A stretch of DNA of 64,000 nucleotides, taken from Voacanga thouarsii (Eukaryota > Streptophyta > Magnoliopsida > Gentianales > Apocynaceae). The stretch spans positions 5,262,001 to 5,326,000 of the forward strand of contig JANUWF010001109.1 in the NCBI GenBank assembly GCA_026120185.1, read 5' to 3'. Shown here piece by piece: positions 25,425 to 36,439 of the stretch. Under the pieces are notes generated by a model. That model did no database searches, was not told where the DNA came from, and saw nothing but the letters and a program-made list of their open reading frames with translations. Position numbers and translations under genes: made by a program. Position 1 is the stretch's first letter. Each line of letters starts with the position of its first letter.

Positions 25425-26679
25425 AAAGGGAGAGAAAATATTGTTTGGGGATTGTGAATTGATGATTTGATGTGGTTATAAAGTTTGTGTTATGGACGAA
25501 GAGGCACTCGTATGTGGAAACTAAATTTTTTTTAAAAAAACTTGTGATTCTATGAAATTCTTTTTACTATCATGATATCTCTTTCACTGGTTTTTTCTCT
25601 TATAAATAAGGATTATGATTGCAACTGCTTATGAGGATGATAAATTCATATAGCTTAAAGTGAATTATGATTGCTTATGATTATGGTTTGAAAATGCTAA
25701 CTATGAAGAATTGGGTGACTTGATAGAGATTTAGTGGAGACTAGGTGGAGACTATGTTGAGTCGTTGTTGTCATAAACTAAGGAGATTGAAGTATAAATA
25801 TGCGTTTATTATGCATTTTGATTGATTGAGATTTAATTGAATGATTTGTTTTGAATATGGTTGTGATGTGCATTTTGTAAAATGTTTGTTTGGATGATGA
25901 GGTTATTCAAGTAGATACCTATGAAATTTGTCTTACCTCTTTCTTGGTTGTGATAAAAAAATTCTCGTGCTGAATTTTCTTGAGAAAAATAAATTCAAAC
26001 AAACTCCAGAAAATCCATTGATCTATGTTCTTAGGATTTTTTTTTTTTTTTTACTTTACACATAATAGGGGGAGTTTTGGACTCGCATTTCTTCAATCCA
26101 AAAGATCAGTCCAAAAATGAGTTCTTAAAAGGCTAAGCTTCTGCCTAAGTTTACCCTATTTTGGATATATGTTTTGGAAGTCCAAAAATGAACTTTTAAA
26201 AGATTAGCTTTTGCATCATTTTACCTCATTTTGGATGAATGTTTTGAAGTCCAAAATTCTGGAATCCAGTCGTACTCTCAAAATGCACTTCATGGCCCTA
26301 TACCTTATGTTCATATATACACATATTAAGGGGGAGTATTACATGTTATGATTTTTCTTCTATACCTCATCGTGTACATATCTATATATTTTTTTGTGAC
26401 TACTATTTGCGGCTATTCTTCTGTGGAATAGTCCTTTGATGGAAGAAAGGTGGATAAGGAGGTAGGTTGGGCCATAGGCTTATTGAGTCATATTTATGAG
26501 TACATGCTTTAATTTTCTATCTTAATCTCACAAGAACTCTTTAAGTCCTATAATGAGATAATGCATTTCAGTTTAAAAATATTCTTATTTCTCTCGATCT
26601 AACATATTCATATTAATGTATATATCATTGTTTTTATATCACAATCCCATCAAATTTGTCATCACTCAAAAAGGGGGAT
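25425..26679 (+). promoter_or_regulatory. Several polypurine tracts before the 3' LTR of Copia-2
   Basis: Purine tracts lie at 25425-25439 (AAAGGGAGAGAAAA), 26066-26074 (TAGGGGGAG), 26328-26336 (AAGGGGGAG) and 26668-26679 (AAAAAGGGGGAT). The last one abuts the 3' LTR. Multiple polypurine tracts upstream of the 3' LTR are a described trait of Sireviruses. Confidence 0.6.
26109..26248. repeat. Two tandem 69-71-base units upstream of the Copia-2 3' LTR
   Basis: Units start GTCCAAAAATGA at 26109 and 26180, and a third partial start lies at 26249. Both contain TTTTGGAT and end with TTTTG(G)AA. They sit between two purine tracts. Confidence 0.7.
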
Positions 26680-26681
26680 AT

Positions 26682-27983
26682 TATTAACCCTAATGGCATT
26701 CTCCTGTGTTTTGACTTATGACAAACATTGATAAGGACTAACTTGTATTATCTATACATGATAGGACATGTTTAACATCAATTCTTCCAAGGCATACAAA
26801 TGAGATTGCTAAGCAACTATGGAGCAATGGAATCTAAGAATGGGTGATCAAGTATAAGATAAGCTTAAGAGATTGCATACCAAGAAGTTATCGTGAAAGA
26901 ACTTTAGACTAGGAATCGTTTGTTAAAGTATTACCTGTAAAATTCTTATGTCTCTTTACCTTATGATTCAATTTATTTCTACCTTGAAACACACAAATAA
27001 AATGATTTCAAAAGAGTAAGCTTTCAGATGTTTGGATTGAGTAGTTTAGATGGATTCTACATCCAAAATCCTCGTCCAAATCTTTGGAACAGTGTCAAAA
27101 TATTTCTGCCTAAAAAAGTTCCATTTTGAACTCACCTTTTGGATGTGCCATCGTTCAATCCTTGAGTCCAAAACTCTGAAAAATCTGACAACGAAAAACT
27201 AGTCGTTGCTATGTCACTTTTTGCTTCTATAAAAGTTTTCAAAACTCGATTTTGAAGTAAATTTTTGTGCTATCTCCTTCAGAAATACTCTTACACTTTA
27301 GAAAATGAAAATCTTCCTTTTTATATTGTGCTTCAAAGGGTGAAATCAAATTGTTCTAAAAGGTAAAAAGATGTTAGTTCTCATCTCGTTGTACATCCGC
27401 TCAAAAGATGTGAGCTATCTCAATTTCATTCTTATAATCTTTTTGTATATCAAGGTTGTGATATAAAACTCATTTAAGGTGAGTTTTGATTTGTAGTTGG
27501 TTGAGAAGTTTTTGATAAAACCAAGTATGGTGATCCTCTTGTGTAATTAGTGTAGTAAAATACTATTGAGCCGACTGAGTTTTATAGTGATCTGATTTAA
27601 AAATCTTTAGTGTGACCTTAAGGTAGTGGATGTAGATCCTTGAGGATCGAATCACAATAAATCTCTTGTTCATCTTTCTTGCATTTATTTTTGAAACCTT
27701 GTGAATTTCTTTGCACAAAGTTTTCAATCATTTGAAGAGACCATTATGATTCTCACTAACCCATCTTTACTTTTATGTTGATTGCACATCACTGATCTCA
27801 TATCATTAAGATCTTAAATATCTCTTTAAAGCTACACAAAATTCTACATTGCATAACCTCTAAACATCACAGTCTGGAAAACAAAAGGAGGATTTTCAAA
27901 ATTGGATCTTTTTGAAAAAGTGTTAAAATTTGTCAAAAACCTTATTCACCTCCCCTCCCCCCCCGTAGCTCTAAGGTTTTTCA
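26682..27983 (+). repeat. 3' LTR of Copia-2
   Basis: It starts after the last purine tract as TATTAACCCTAATGG (a TG-to-TA change is likely) and ends AAGGTTTTTCA, the same end as the 5' LTR. It is about 1302 bases long. A C-rich insertion (27954-27964) distinguishes it from the 5' copy. The start is inferred from the tract and not confirmed by the truncated 5' LTR. Confidence 0.75.
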
Positions 27984-28122
27984 TTTATTATCTTCAATTG
28001 GTATTTTCCTCTTATCCTACAAAAAAAAAAAAGATGAAATGAGTGTGGTGAGTAGTGATTTGTAAGAATTTATCATAATTAAAGTACAAAAATACTAGAA
28101 AATATGTATATGTTGAGCCTCA
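27984..28122 (-). repeat. Right LTR of the gypsy element, second part
   Basis: From 27984 the sequence is again the gypsy LTR (match to 11637-11777), ending near CTCA at 28122. The minus-strand gag fragment begins immediately beyond. Confidence 0.6.
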
Positions 28123-28538
28123 TAAGTTGCCACCAATTTTAGGCAAGTCTTTTCAATCGAAAGGTGACAAACTTGACCATCATTTCCTCTAAGTAATTCA
28201 GCATGCTAAATATCTTCCATTTGTTTGATCAAAGCTCAACTTTCTGCTCCTGTTCAGCTTCTTCAAAAAACGTTGGCAAGTTAATCTTTAGAAATCATTC
28301 CACAGCCTCATTTTTACCACATAGTGCTCTCTTTTCGGTCATATAGAATTTTAGTTATCATTCTAAAAGCTTGTCCAATGGATACCTCTACAAGTATATC
28401 AGGTTCTACCTCCTATTTTTCTCCATCCCCAATTAAATCATCTTATATTGTATTCTACTTAGGTTCATGTCCTGAATTTTCTAGTTTTGGGTTACGAGGT
28501 TCTACCTTGCAGATCATTATTCTACGTTTTGGTGGCAT
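28123..28538 (-). pseudogene. gag: N-terminal fragment of a Ty3/gypsy gag
   Basis: Read on the minus strand, a start at 28538 (MPPKRRI) leads into a degenerate frame. Its far end holds FLKINLPTFF, EEMMVKFVTFRLKRLA and NWWQL. These correspond to the FLKLxPPTF, KVxFATFxLxGxA and WWxxL landmarks of Ty3/gypsy Gag N-terminal domains. Several stops are present. The fragment stops exactly at the LTR end of the large gypsy element, as if that element had inserted into it. The other side of that element (before 905) does not continue this gag, so flanking sequence was lost or rearranged. Confidence 0.6.
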
Positions 28539-29036
28539 TTTTTTCCCACAAAGGTCATACAATTATTATGAGTGTATGCAAGAAATGCTTATATACATAA
28601 TGGATATGCAACATCAATCATATTATAAAGGAAGTGCAACATCAATCATATAGAATGTTTCCATACCAGCTTAAGTGGCAAGTAAGAAGGTTTTCAAAAC
28701 TAATTATTTCATAACATAACATAACATATTTTACACATATAAAAATATAACTTATAAGAGAAATTAATATCATATCCGACATCTTTATTTCAGAAAGCAT
28801 AGTTTGTGTAGATTGAAAGTTCCAAAATAAATCAAGCATAAGTACCAAATTATTGAACCACCCATAATAAAAACACCATCCCAACTCTCTACTCATTACC
28901 ACTACTCATCACTTAAGGTCATCAGAGTCGGATTCATACAACCAATTTCAAGACTTTCTAGTTGGGTCCATCTACCTAAGAAATTCCTTCATTCCTCCCC
29001 CACTATCACTCCCAGAGTCGTCTAAATCGGGCTCAT
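28539..29036 (-). other. Probable leader or eroded upstream part of the interrupted gypsy element
   Basis: I see no convincing gene here. On the minus strand 28900-29036 reads as two short acidic stretches with a repeated TYR-GLU-x-ASP core, separated by stops. The same strand continues beyond Copia-3 at 38182-38480 as a Lys/Glu-rich frame. The identity is unknown. Confidence 0.3.
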
Positions 29037-29041
29037 ACAAC

Positions 29042-30778
29042 TGTTAGTGTTGTGCCTTAGAGGCAATCACTTGTACATTGTATATGACATATTTTATTTT
29101 AACAAAAGGCATTATTTATCTTACAGTTTCTTTTGTTTACTTTAAGTAATATAACTATTCGATAAAGTCCCTAGTACAACACTGTGTTAAGGAAATCATA
29201 ATAGAGATCATGATATGAGATTCCTACTACACTGGATGGTGTTAGTACTTAAATAGTCCCTAGTCATAGTATTAATGAGACAGGACATCATTAATGCGTT
29301 AAGACTAGCATGTGTTAGACTTCCTGATTTGATCAAGCAGTGGTTCTCATAACCGAAAGTATTGAGATACTCAAAATTAACACATGGATGCTTGTTAATG
29401 GAACAAGTTCATTGGATGACCTAGCTTTGAGATAATCACATGGATAACTATTTAGTGACAGTGATATAATCTCAATATAGCAAACATGCAAGTATTCTTA
29501 GACTTGGGATCTCCAAGGTACTTTGTTTGCTGAGTATTGTACTTTTATTCAATCTCCGGAGCTCGATCGAGGGCCGCCTATGGGATGGATATTGGGTACA
29601 TTGTGAGGTAAACGAAAGTAGTTGAGAGGGTCAATAAAGGATTTACCACTCCTAATAGTACGGGCGAATATCTCACGGCCACTTGTAGGAATTACTACTC
29701 GAGAAATGCTTGGCCAAGGCGATTGTGTATTGGAAACAGTTCCAATTGATATACATTTAGAGTAGTGGGTTCCTGGTACAAGTACTATTGTATTTAGGCT
29801 AGAATTAATTCTGGAGGGAGTTGGCACTAATTCCGTATTCCAAACCGAATGAGATATTGTATGGTGAAATGAGTTAATTGCACTATAGTTTGTTATTGAA
29901 GGGTTCATGTCAAGCCACTTGACTTCTTGAACTCTTGGGTGGTCATGATATGTTGCTAGATACCGCTCATGATTTGGGAATATGAGTTTATTAATTGATG
30001 AATTAATAAACCAATCCTGATTAGAATTAATAGGATTAATTCTAATTAATTATGAATTATTAATCTCAAATACGTTTGGATTAATTCATGGTCGCTACCA
30101 ATTGACTGAGAAACCTAATATGTCACACAAAATAGAGGATCATATACTTAACATGTTATTTGATAACATAGTGGGGTTAATTGAGAGAAAGAGAAGTTGT
30201 TGTGAACAAATTATAATTAGTTATAATTTGTGGTCTAAATTGTAATTATTAGAACTTGATGTTTCCAATTACAATTAGGGAATTCTAATAAGATTAGAAT
30301 TCTCAGTTTTGGTGTAGAATTTTTTTCGTGTAACATATAGATGTAACACACGAAACCCTAGCTGATGTAGGAGACACACGAAAAACTCCAACCCTAGCAA
30401 AGCAAGCTTCTCTTCTTTTCTCTCTCTTTCTCTCATTTTGCTAAAAACGTGAAAAGCCCTAGCCACCACTTAGTGTTTCTGCTAGCAATGAAACCTTTGT
30501 ACTTGAGTGTATCCTCTGTGTGGATTACTGTTAGAGATAATCACACACTGTGATTATAGTGGTTAGACGTTCAACTCTCGTGGAGTTTGATCAAGAGGAT
30601 TGCTGGATTACGCCTCGACTTGACAAAGAAAATTTTGTTCTTCGCACGATCTAAGAAAGGTAAAAAGCTGTTACATTTGTTATCTTTATGTCTTGTTTTT
30701 CACACATATGTGGGTCCTGGGATGGTATCTCGTTTTATTTTCTGCTGCGTCATATAGGATACGAGCTTCAGATACCCA
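29042..30778 (+). repeat. 5' LTR of Copia-3
   Basis: This is a direct repeat of 36440-38176. It holds two adjacent perfect or near-perfect hairpins at 29985-30012 and 30021-30045, an AAACCCTAGC motif near 30353 and a CT-rich stretch at 30410-30435. Confidence 0.95.
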
Positions 30779-30782
30779 ATAG

Positions 30783-30795
30783 TGGTATCAGAGAC
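30783..30795 (+). promoter_or_regulatory. Primer-binding site of Copia-3
   Basis: TGGTATCAGAGAC lies four bases after the LTR. It is complementary to initiator-Met tRNA with a change near its end. Confidence 0.88.
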
Positions 30796-32682
30796 ATGCT
30801 ATGTGTGGTCTACAGACAATGTTTTGGCATGAAAAACTGTTTTCATGTATTCGTTTTTATCTTTGTTCACTGTAAAAATCGTTTTCACTCGAGTCGAAAT
30901 CGTTTCGACCATTATAGGTTGGGTCCGTTGCACAATATGATTGTGTAAAAGTCACAGCGTATTTTGAAAAGATGCTTTCTTTAGGTGCTGAGAATTTTCT
31001 GCAGAAAAATGTTTTCTTGAACATGGTTGTTGGCTTCCGTTTATCCTAATTTTCTATTTTGATTTTGTTTAAACTAACAAATTAGTTGTTGTTTTGAGCT
31101 TCAAAACAGAAAATACTGTTGAGAATTGTTCTCACTGAAAATTTGCAGAAAAAGAAAGCACCAGAAATTATTTCTGAAAATTTTTGAAAAATCACCGCCA
31201 TTGTTCCAGATCACAGCCGAAGCTGGCGCCGGTTCCATGCTGTTTCGTGAATGTCCAGAAATCGTTTCTGGAAGAAAATTTTTTTTAAAACCCGAATGCA
31301 ACCGGTGCCGGCTCTGACTTCCAAACCAGCGCTGGTTCTGCTTTATTTGTGATGTTCCAGCTATTTATTTAAAAAAATTTTGGAATAGAATTTTGAAAGG
31401 GAAAAATCTCATTTGATGAGAGGCAGTAAAATAAAAATTTTTCCAAAGGGGCCCCCGCTCGCTGACCGGCCAGTGGGACCGCCGTTTTCGTTGCCAGAGA
31501 CGAGACCCAAAAATATTTTCTCAAAATTAGTTTTGAGACAAACAATTTTATTTTTCAAAATAGTGATTTTGAAAATTTAAAATTAATATATTTTTCTAAA
31601 ATATTAATTTTAGAATTTGTTTTATTTTTTCAAAATAGTGATTTTGGAATAATAAAAAGTATATGTTTATTTTGTTTAAGCATAGTCAATGGCATGGTGG
31701 ATGGTTATGGACTAAAACCAATTATATCTATTCATGCATTTTACAATTTTGGTTTTTATGAAATAGGGCCTGCGTGTCCTGCCTTCTCTAGAATTCTTGT
31801 GTAATTCTCTTCTTATCTAACTCCCCTCAAATGTAACTCGAGGTTTTCTCTCTTTAAGAAATTATGTAATTAGTTTACATAGGTTAAATAGGAGTAGAAT
31901 TATTCTATTTTGGAGATGGCAATCAAAATAAGGCGAGAAGATAAGACCTTCTACTTAAATCATGCATAAACACATAGGGTTAACTATATTTATTTCTTTT
32001 ATAGTTCAAAAAAATTAATTTAGGGTAAAGTCTATAACCATACCACGTAATCGCTTTATTACCATGATTATCAATTATGTGATTTATTAATTTTTATACA
32101 TGTCATTCAATGAAATCACTAAAAGGAACAAATCTCTCAATTAATATTAAACCTAATTTCTTCCGTTAATATAATAAGAACGAGAGTCCTTTTTCGAGAC
32201 CAAGTTGTTGGGCAAACTCAGGCCTACTTGATATCGGGTATGTTCAAGCTATAGAGTTAATTCATTTCGAATTAAATTCCTGATTAATGGGTTGGGTTTA
32301 ACTAAATTCTTTATCCTGGTTGGGCAAACTCAAGCATAAAGAAATTTAGAGGAAAAGTTGGGGTAGCCCAAAAGGCTATAAGATTAAAAGTTGTTAGTCA
32401 CTCAATGATCCGGTAGTTATATACGATGTAATTGGTATTGGATACCTACCAATGAACTTAAGGGTGGCTTGTTGGGCAAACCCAAGGTTATTCTTGAGGA
32501 ATTTCGATATCGGTCCACTAGGAAAGCTTCCAACGGGCTTTTCTGAATCAGCAGTGGGGGCTATTGGTTTGAGTAAAATAATGGAGTAAAAATGCATTTA
32601 ATTAAAGTCCTAATTATTTGCATATCATGTGCATATACAAGTAGCTAATGCTCTCTATCTTTACATCTAGGTCACTTGCATC
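30796..32682 (+). other. Untranslated leader of Copia-3
   Basis: This is 1.9 kb without a supported gene. A motif TTGGGCAAACYCAAG recurs three times (about 32206, 32319 and 32471). A 15-base block CCGGTGCCGGCTCTG (31302-31316) is identical to one near the end of the Copia-1 5' LTR. Confidence 0.65.
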
Positions 32683-33540
32683 ATGTCAACAAACTTAAAC
32701 TTACGTAGCATCTTGGAAACCAACAAGTTAACTGAATCAAACTATCTCGACTGGTATAGAAATTTGAGAATCGTTCTCAAATCAGAAAAGTTGCTCTATG
32801 TGCTAGATGCTCCTATTTCGACACCACCAGCTCAAGATGCTCATGCTGATAAGCATGTTGTCCACAAAAGGCACAAGGAAGATAATGATACAGCATCATG
32901 TATTATGGTGGCATCCAAGAATCCCGAGTTGCAAAAACAGCACGAGCATATGGATGCTCAATCGATCATACTACATCTTCGAGAACTGTTTGATGTCCAA
33001 GTCAGAACTGAGAGATATGAGATCTTAAAGTAACTATTCCATTGCAAAATGGCAGAGGGTTCTTCTATGGCTACTAATGGGCTGAAGATGTTGGGCTTAA
33101 TAGAGAAGCTTGGATCTTTCGGGTTTGCAATGGATCATGACTTAAGTGTTGACTTAATTCTGCAATCTTTGCTTAATAGTTTCTCACAATTTGTGATTAA
33201 CTATCAGATGAACAAGATTGAGTTCACCATTCCTAAGTTGATCAATCTTCTCAAATTGCGGAGTCCTCCATGAAGAGGGATTCCAATGCGGTTTTAATGG
33301 TAGAATCTTCCTCTTCTAATAAGAAAGTTTAAAAGAAGAAGAAGGCTCCCATGAAGCCCAAAGGTGGTGTGAACAAGAAGGAAGCAGCTACCAAGGGCCC
33401 ATGTCATCATTATAGGAAAATGGGCCACTGGAGGTGCAACTGCAAAGCCTACTTTGGAGATCATTAAGGATAAGAAGTAGAAAGAGAAGCTTACAAGCAA
33501 TTCTACTTCTACTTCGGGTATGTTTATGATTGAGATAAAT
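32683..33540 (+). pseudogene. gag: Copia-3 gag (UBN2-type), broken
   Basis: ATG at 32683 opens a 116-residue frame (LTESNYLDWYRNLRIVLKSE) that ends at a stop at 33031. The same frame resumes with the capsid motif (NSFSQFVINYQMNKIEF, about 33175-33225). The zinc knuckle at 33402-33443 reads CHHYRKMGHWRCNC, so the second Cys of C-x2-C-x4-H-x4-C is Tyr. A frameshift near 33265 separates the capsid from the knuckle region. Confidence 0.85.
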
Positions 33541-36425
33541 ACTGCCTTTAGATATGAGATATAGGTATTAGATACCGGATGTGGATCTCATTTGTGCAAT
33601 AACTTGCAGGGACTAAAGAGCAGTAGAAGGTTAGAGAAAGGCGATGTGGACCTGCATACTGCAAATGGGGCAAAGGTTACTGCACTTGTTGTGGGGACAT
33701 ACGAGCTGAACCTACCTTCAGGATTAATTCTAGAACTACAAAACTGTTATTATGTATCAGTTTTAATAAAAAACATTATCTCGGTTGCATGTTTAGACTT
33801 ATATGGATTTCATTTGATATTTAAGAATAAATGTTGTTCTTTTTCATTGAATGATATTCATTATGGTTCAGTAACTCTGATTAATGGTTTATATGTTCTA
33901 GACTTGGATAATCCAGTTCTCAATATAAACAATAAGAAACCTAAAATAGATAACTCTAACACCTCTTAATTATGTCATTGTCGTTTGGGTCATGTAAATG
34001 AAAATCTTGTTTCTAAGTTACACAAGCTTGGTGACTTAGGGTCATTTGATTATGAATCATATGGCACATGCGAATCTTATTTACTAGGCAAAATGACTAA
34101 GACTCCTTTTCCAGGAAAAGGAGAACGGGCCAAGGAGTTATTAGAACTTATACATTCTGATGTATGTGGCCCAATGTCAATACAAGCAAGAGGGGGTTAT
34201 AATTATTTCATAACCTTTATTAATGATTTTTCACGATACGGGTATTTTTATTTAATGAAATACAAATCTGAGGCCTTTGAAAAGTTCAAAGACTCCAAGA
34301 ATGAAATAGAGAAATAACTTGGCAAAAGTATTAAGACTCTAAGATCTGATCGAGGAGGAGAATACTTGAGCCAAGAATTCCTGAGTTATCTTAGAGATAA
34401 TAGGATATTATCTCAATGGACTCCACCACATACACCTCAACATAATGGTGTATCTGAGAGAAGGAATCGAACCCTTCTAAATATAGTACGGACCATGATG
34501 GCTTCTGCAGACCTACCAAAATTGTTTTAGGGGCATGCACTAGAAACTTCTGTTTATATACTAAACAGAGTTCCGACAAAAACGGTTGATTCTACCCCAT
34601 TTGAGATGTTCTTTTGTAAGAAACCAAAGTTATCTCACTTGCAAGTATAGGGTTGTCCTGCCTTTGTTAAAAGGCCACAGTTAGACAAACTTGATAGTAA
34701 GTCTGACAAGTGTTTGTTTGTGAGATATCTAAAAGAATCTTTCGGATATTACTTCTACCTACCCTTTGAAAACAAATTGTTTGTTTTGAAACATGTCGTC
34801 TTCTTAGAGAATGACACATGCTCAAAAGGGATAGTGGGAGTAAAATTGAACTTAATGAAGTTCATGAAGATCAAACAAACAAGGATCAATCATCTAACCC
34901 CACATCTATTGAGAGAATAGATGAATCTTCTAATACACAAGAACCTCTTAGATCTACTAGGATACGTGTGGCACCTTAGAGATATGGATTTCTCATTAGT
35001 GACCACAATGACGTATTACTCATAGAAGAAGTTGAGCCTACTACCTACAAGGATGTTCTGAACAGTTCAGAATCTGGCAAAATGGCTTAAGGCCATGAAA
35101 TCAGAGATGGATTCCATGTACGACAACCAAGTACGGACTTTGGTTGATCCACCCAAAGGAATTAAACCTATTAGGTGTAAGTGGATTTTCAAGAAGAAAA
35201 CGGACATGGATGGTAACTTAGTTACCTATAAAGCACGACTAGTGGCGAAGGGTTATCGTCAACAACATGGTATTGACTATGATGAAACCTTCTCGCCAGT
35301 AGCCATGTTAAATCCATCAGGATACTCCTAGCCATTGGTGCTCATTATGATTATGAGATTTGGCAAATGGATGTGAAAATAACTTTCCTAAACGGAAATC
35401 TGATTGGGGAAGTGTATATGACACAATCTAAGGGTTTCACATCCAACGATAACACAAAGGTGTGCAAGCTGCAAATGTCCATTTATGGACTTAAGCAAGC
35501 TTCTATGAGTTAGAATATCCATTTTGATGAAACAATCAAAGAGTTTGGTTTCATTCAAAACAAGAATGAGCCTTGTGTATACAAGAAGGTTAGTGGGAGT
35601 GCAATCGTCCTATTACTGCTTTATGTAGATGACATATTGCTAATAGGAAACGATATACCTGTCCTACAAGCAGTTAAAATTTGGTTGTCCAAACAATTCT
35701 CCATGAAAGACCTTGGAGAAGCAACCTATATTCTCGGAATAAGGATCTATAGAGAGAGATCTAAAAGATTGCTAGGTCTTTCACAGTCTACATATATAGA
35801 TAAAGTGCTAAAGAAATTTAGCATGGATCAATCCAAAAAGGGATTCTTACCCATGTCATATGATGTAAGCCTTTAAACGTCGATATCTCTCAAGACACAA
35901 GTTGAAAGGGATCACATGAGTAAGATTCCATACGCTTTGGCAGTTGGATCTATCATGTACGCTATAATATGTACTAGGCCCGATGTATCTTGTGCTCTCA
36001 GTTTGATGAGCAGATACCAATCTGACCCAAGTGAGGGTCATTAGGCGACTGTAAAGAACATCCTTAAGTACTTACGAAGGACTAAGGATGTGTTCTTAGT
36101 ATATGGAGAAGATGATTTGAAAATAAACGGGTATACTGATGCCAGTTTTCAATCTGACGAAAATGATTTCAAATCACAATCTGGCTACGTGTTTACATTG
36201 TGCGGATGGGAAATAAGTTGAAAAAGTTCCAAACAAGAAACTATTGCCAACTCTATGACAGAAGCTGAGTACATAGCCGCTTCTGAAGCAGCTAAGGAAA
36301 TAAAGATAGAGAGAGTTCCCACGGATGAAAATATAGCTAACCCGCTTACAAAAGCACTATCCCAAAAGAAATATGATTGTCATATTGAGTCATTCGGTAT
36401 TAGATGTATGAATGATTGGCTCTAG
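33541..36425 (+). pseudogene. pol: Copia-3 pol: protease, integrase, reverse transcriptase, truncated RNase H
   Basis: The protease DTG motif lies in VLDTGCGSHLC (near 33570-33600). GAG-pre-integrase is at about 33970-34100. The integrase core has its Asp in LIHSDVCGP and RSDRGGEY and its Glu in NGVSERRNRT (about 34444-34473), with stops at 34315 and 34528. Reverse transcriptase begins near 35095 ([20 protein letters not shown]). A frameshift near 35325 precedes the intact catalytic YVDD (35625-35636). RNase H keeps EAEYIAASEAAKE and then jumps directly to IERVPTDENIANPLTKAL, so about 70 residues of the usual domain are missing. It is non-functional but the best preserved of the three pol regions. 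Confidence 0.9.
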
Positions 36426-36439
36426 TACAAGTGAGAGTT

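Larger units (their letters stand above)
15725..27983 (+). mobile_element. Copia-2: Sirevirus-like Ty1/copia element with truncated 5' LTR
   Basis: A 5'-truncated LTR (15725-16488) matches 27205-27983 of the 3' LTR. After it come the primer-binding site TGGTATTAGAGCA, a gag with two zinc knuckles, Copia-order pol, an extra open-frame region beyond pol (23571-25209) and several purine tracts before the 3' LTR. An additional coding region after pol and repeated polypurine tracts are features of the Sirevirus (SIRE/Maximus) lineage, as are the gag motifs around 16690-17160. All frames are broken. A solo LTR of the Copia-1 family is nested in gag. The element sits inside the right LTR of the gypsy element. 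Confidence 0.85.
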
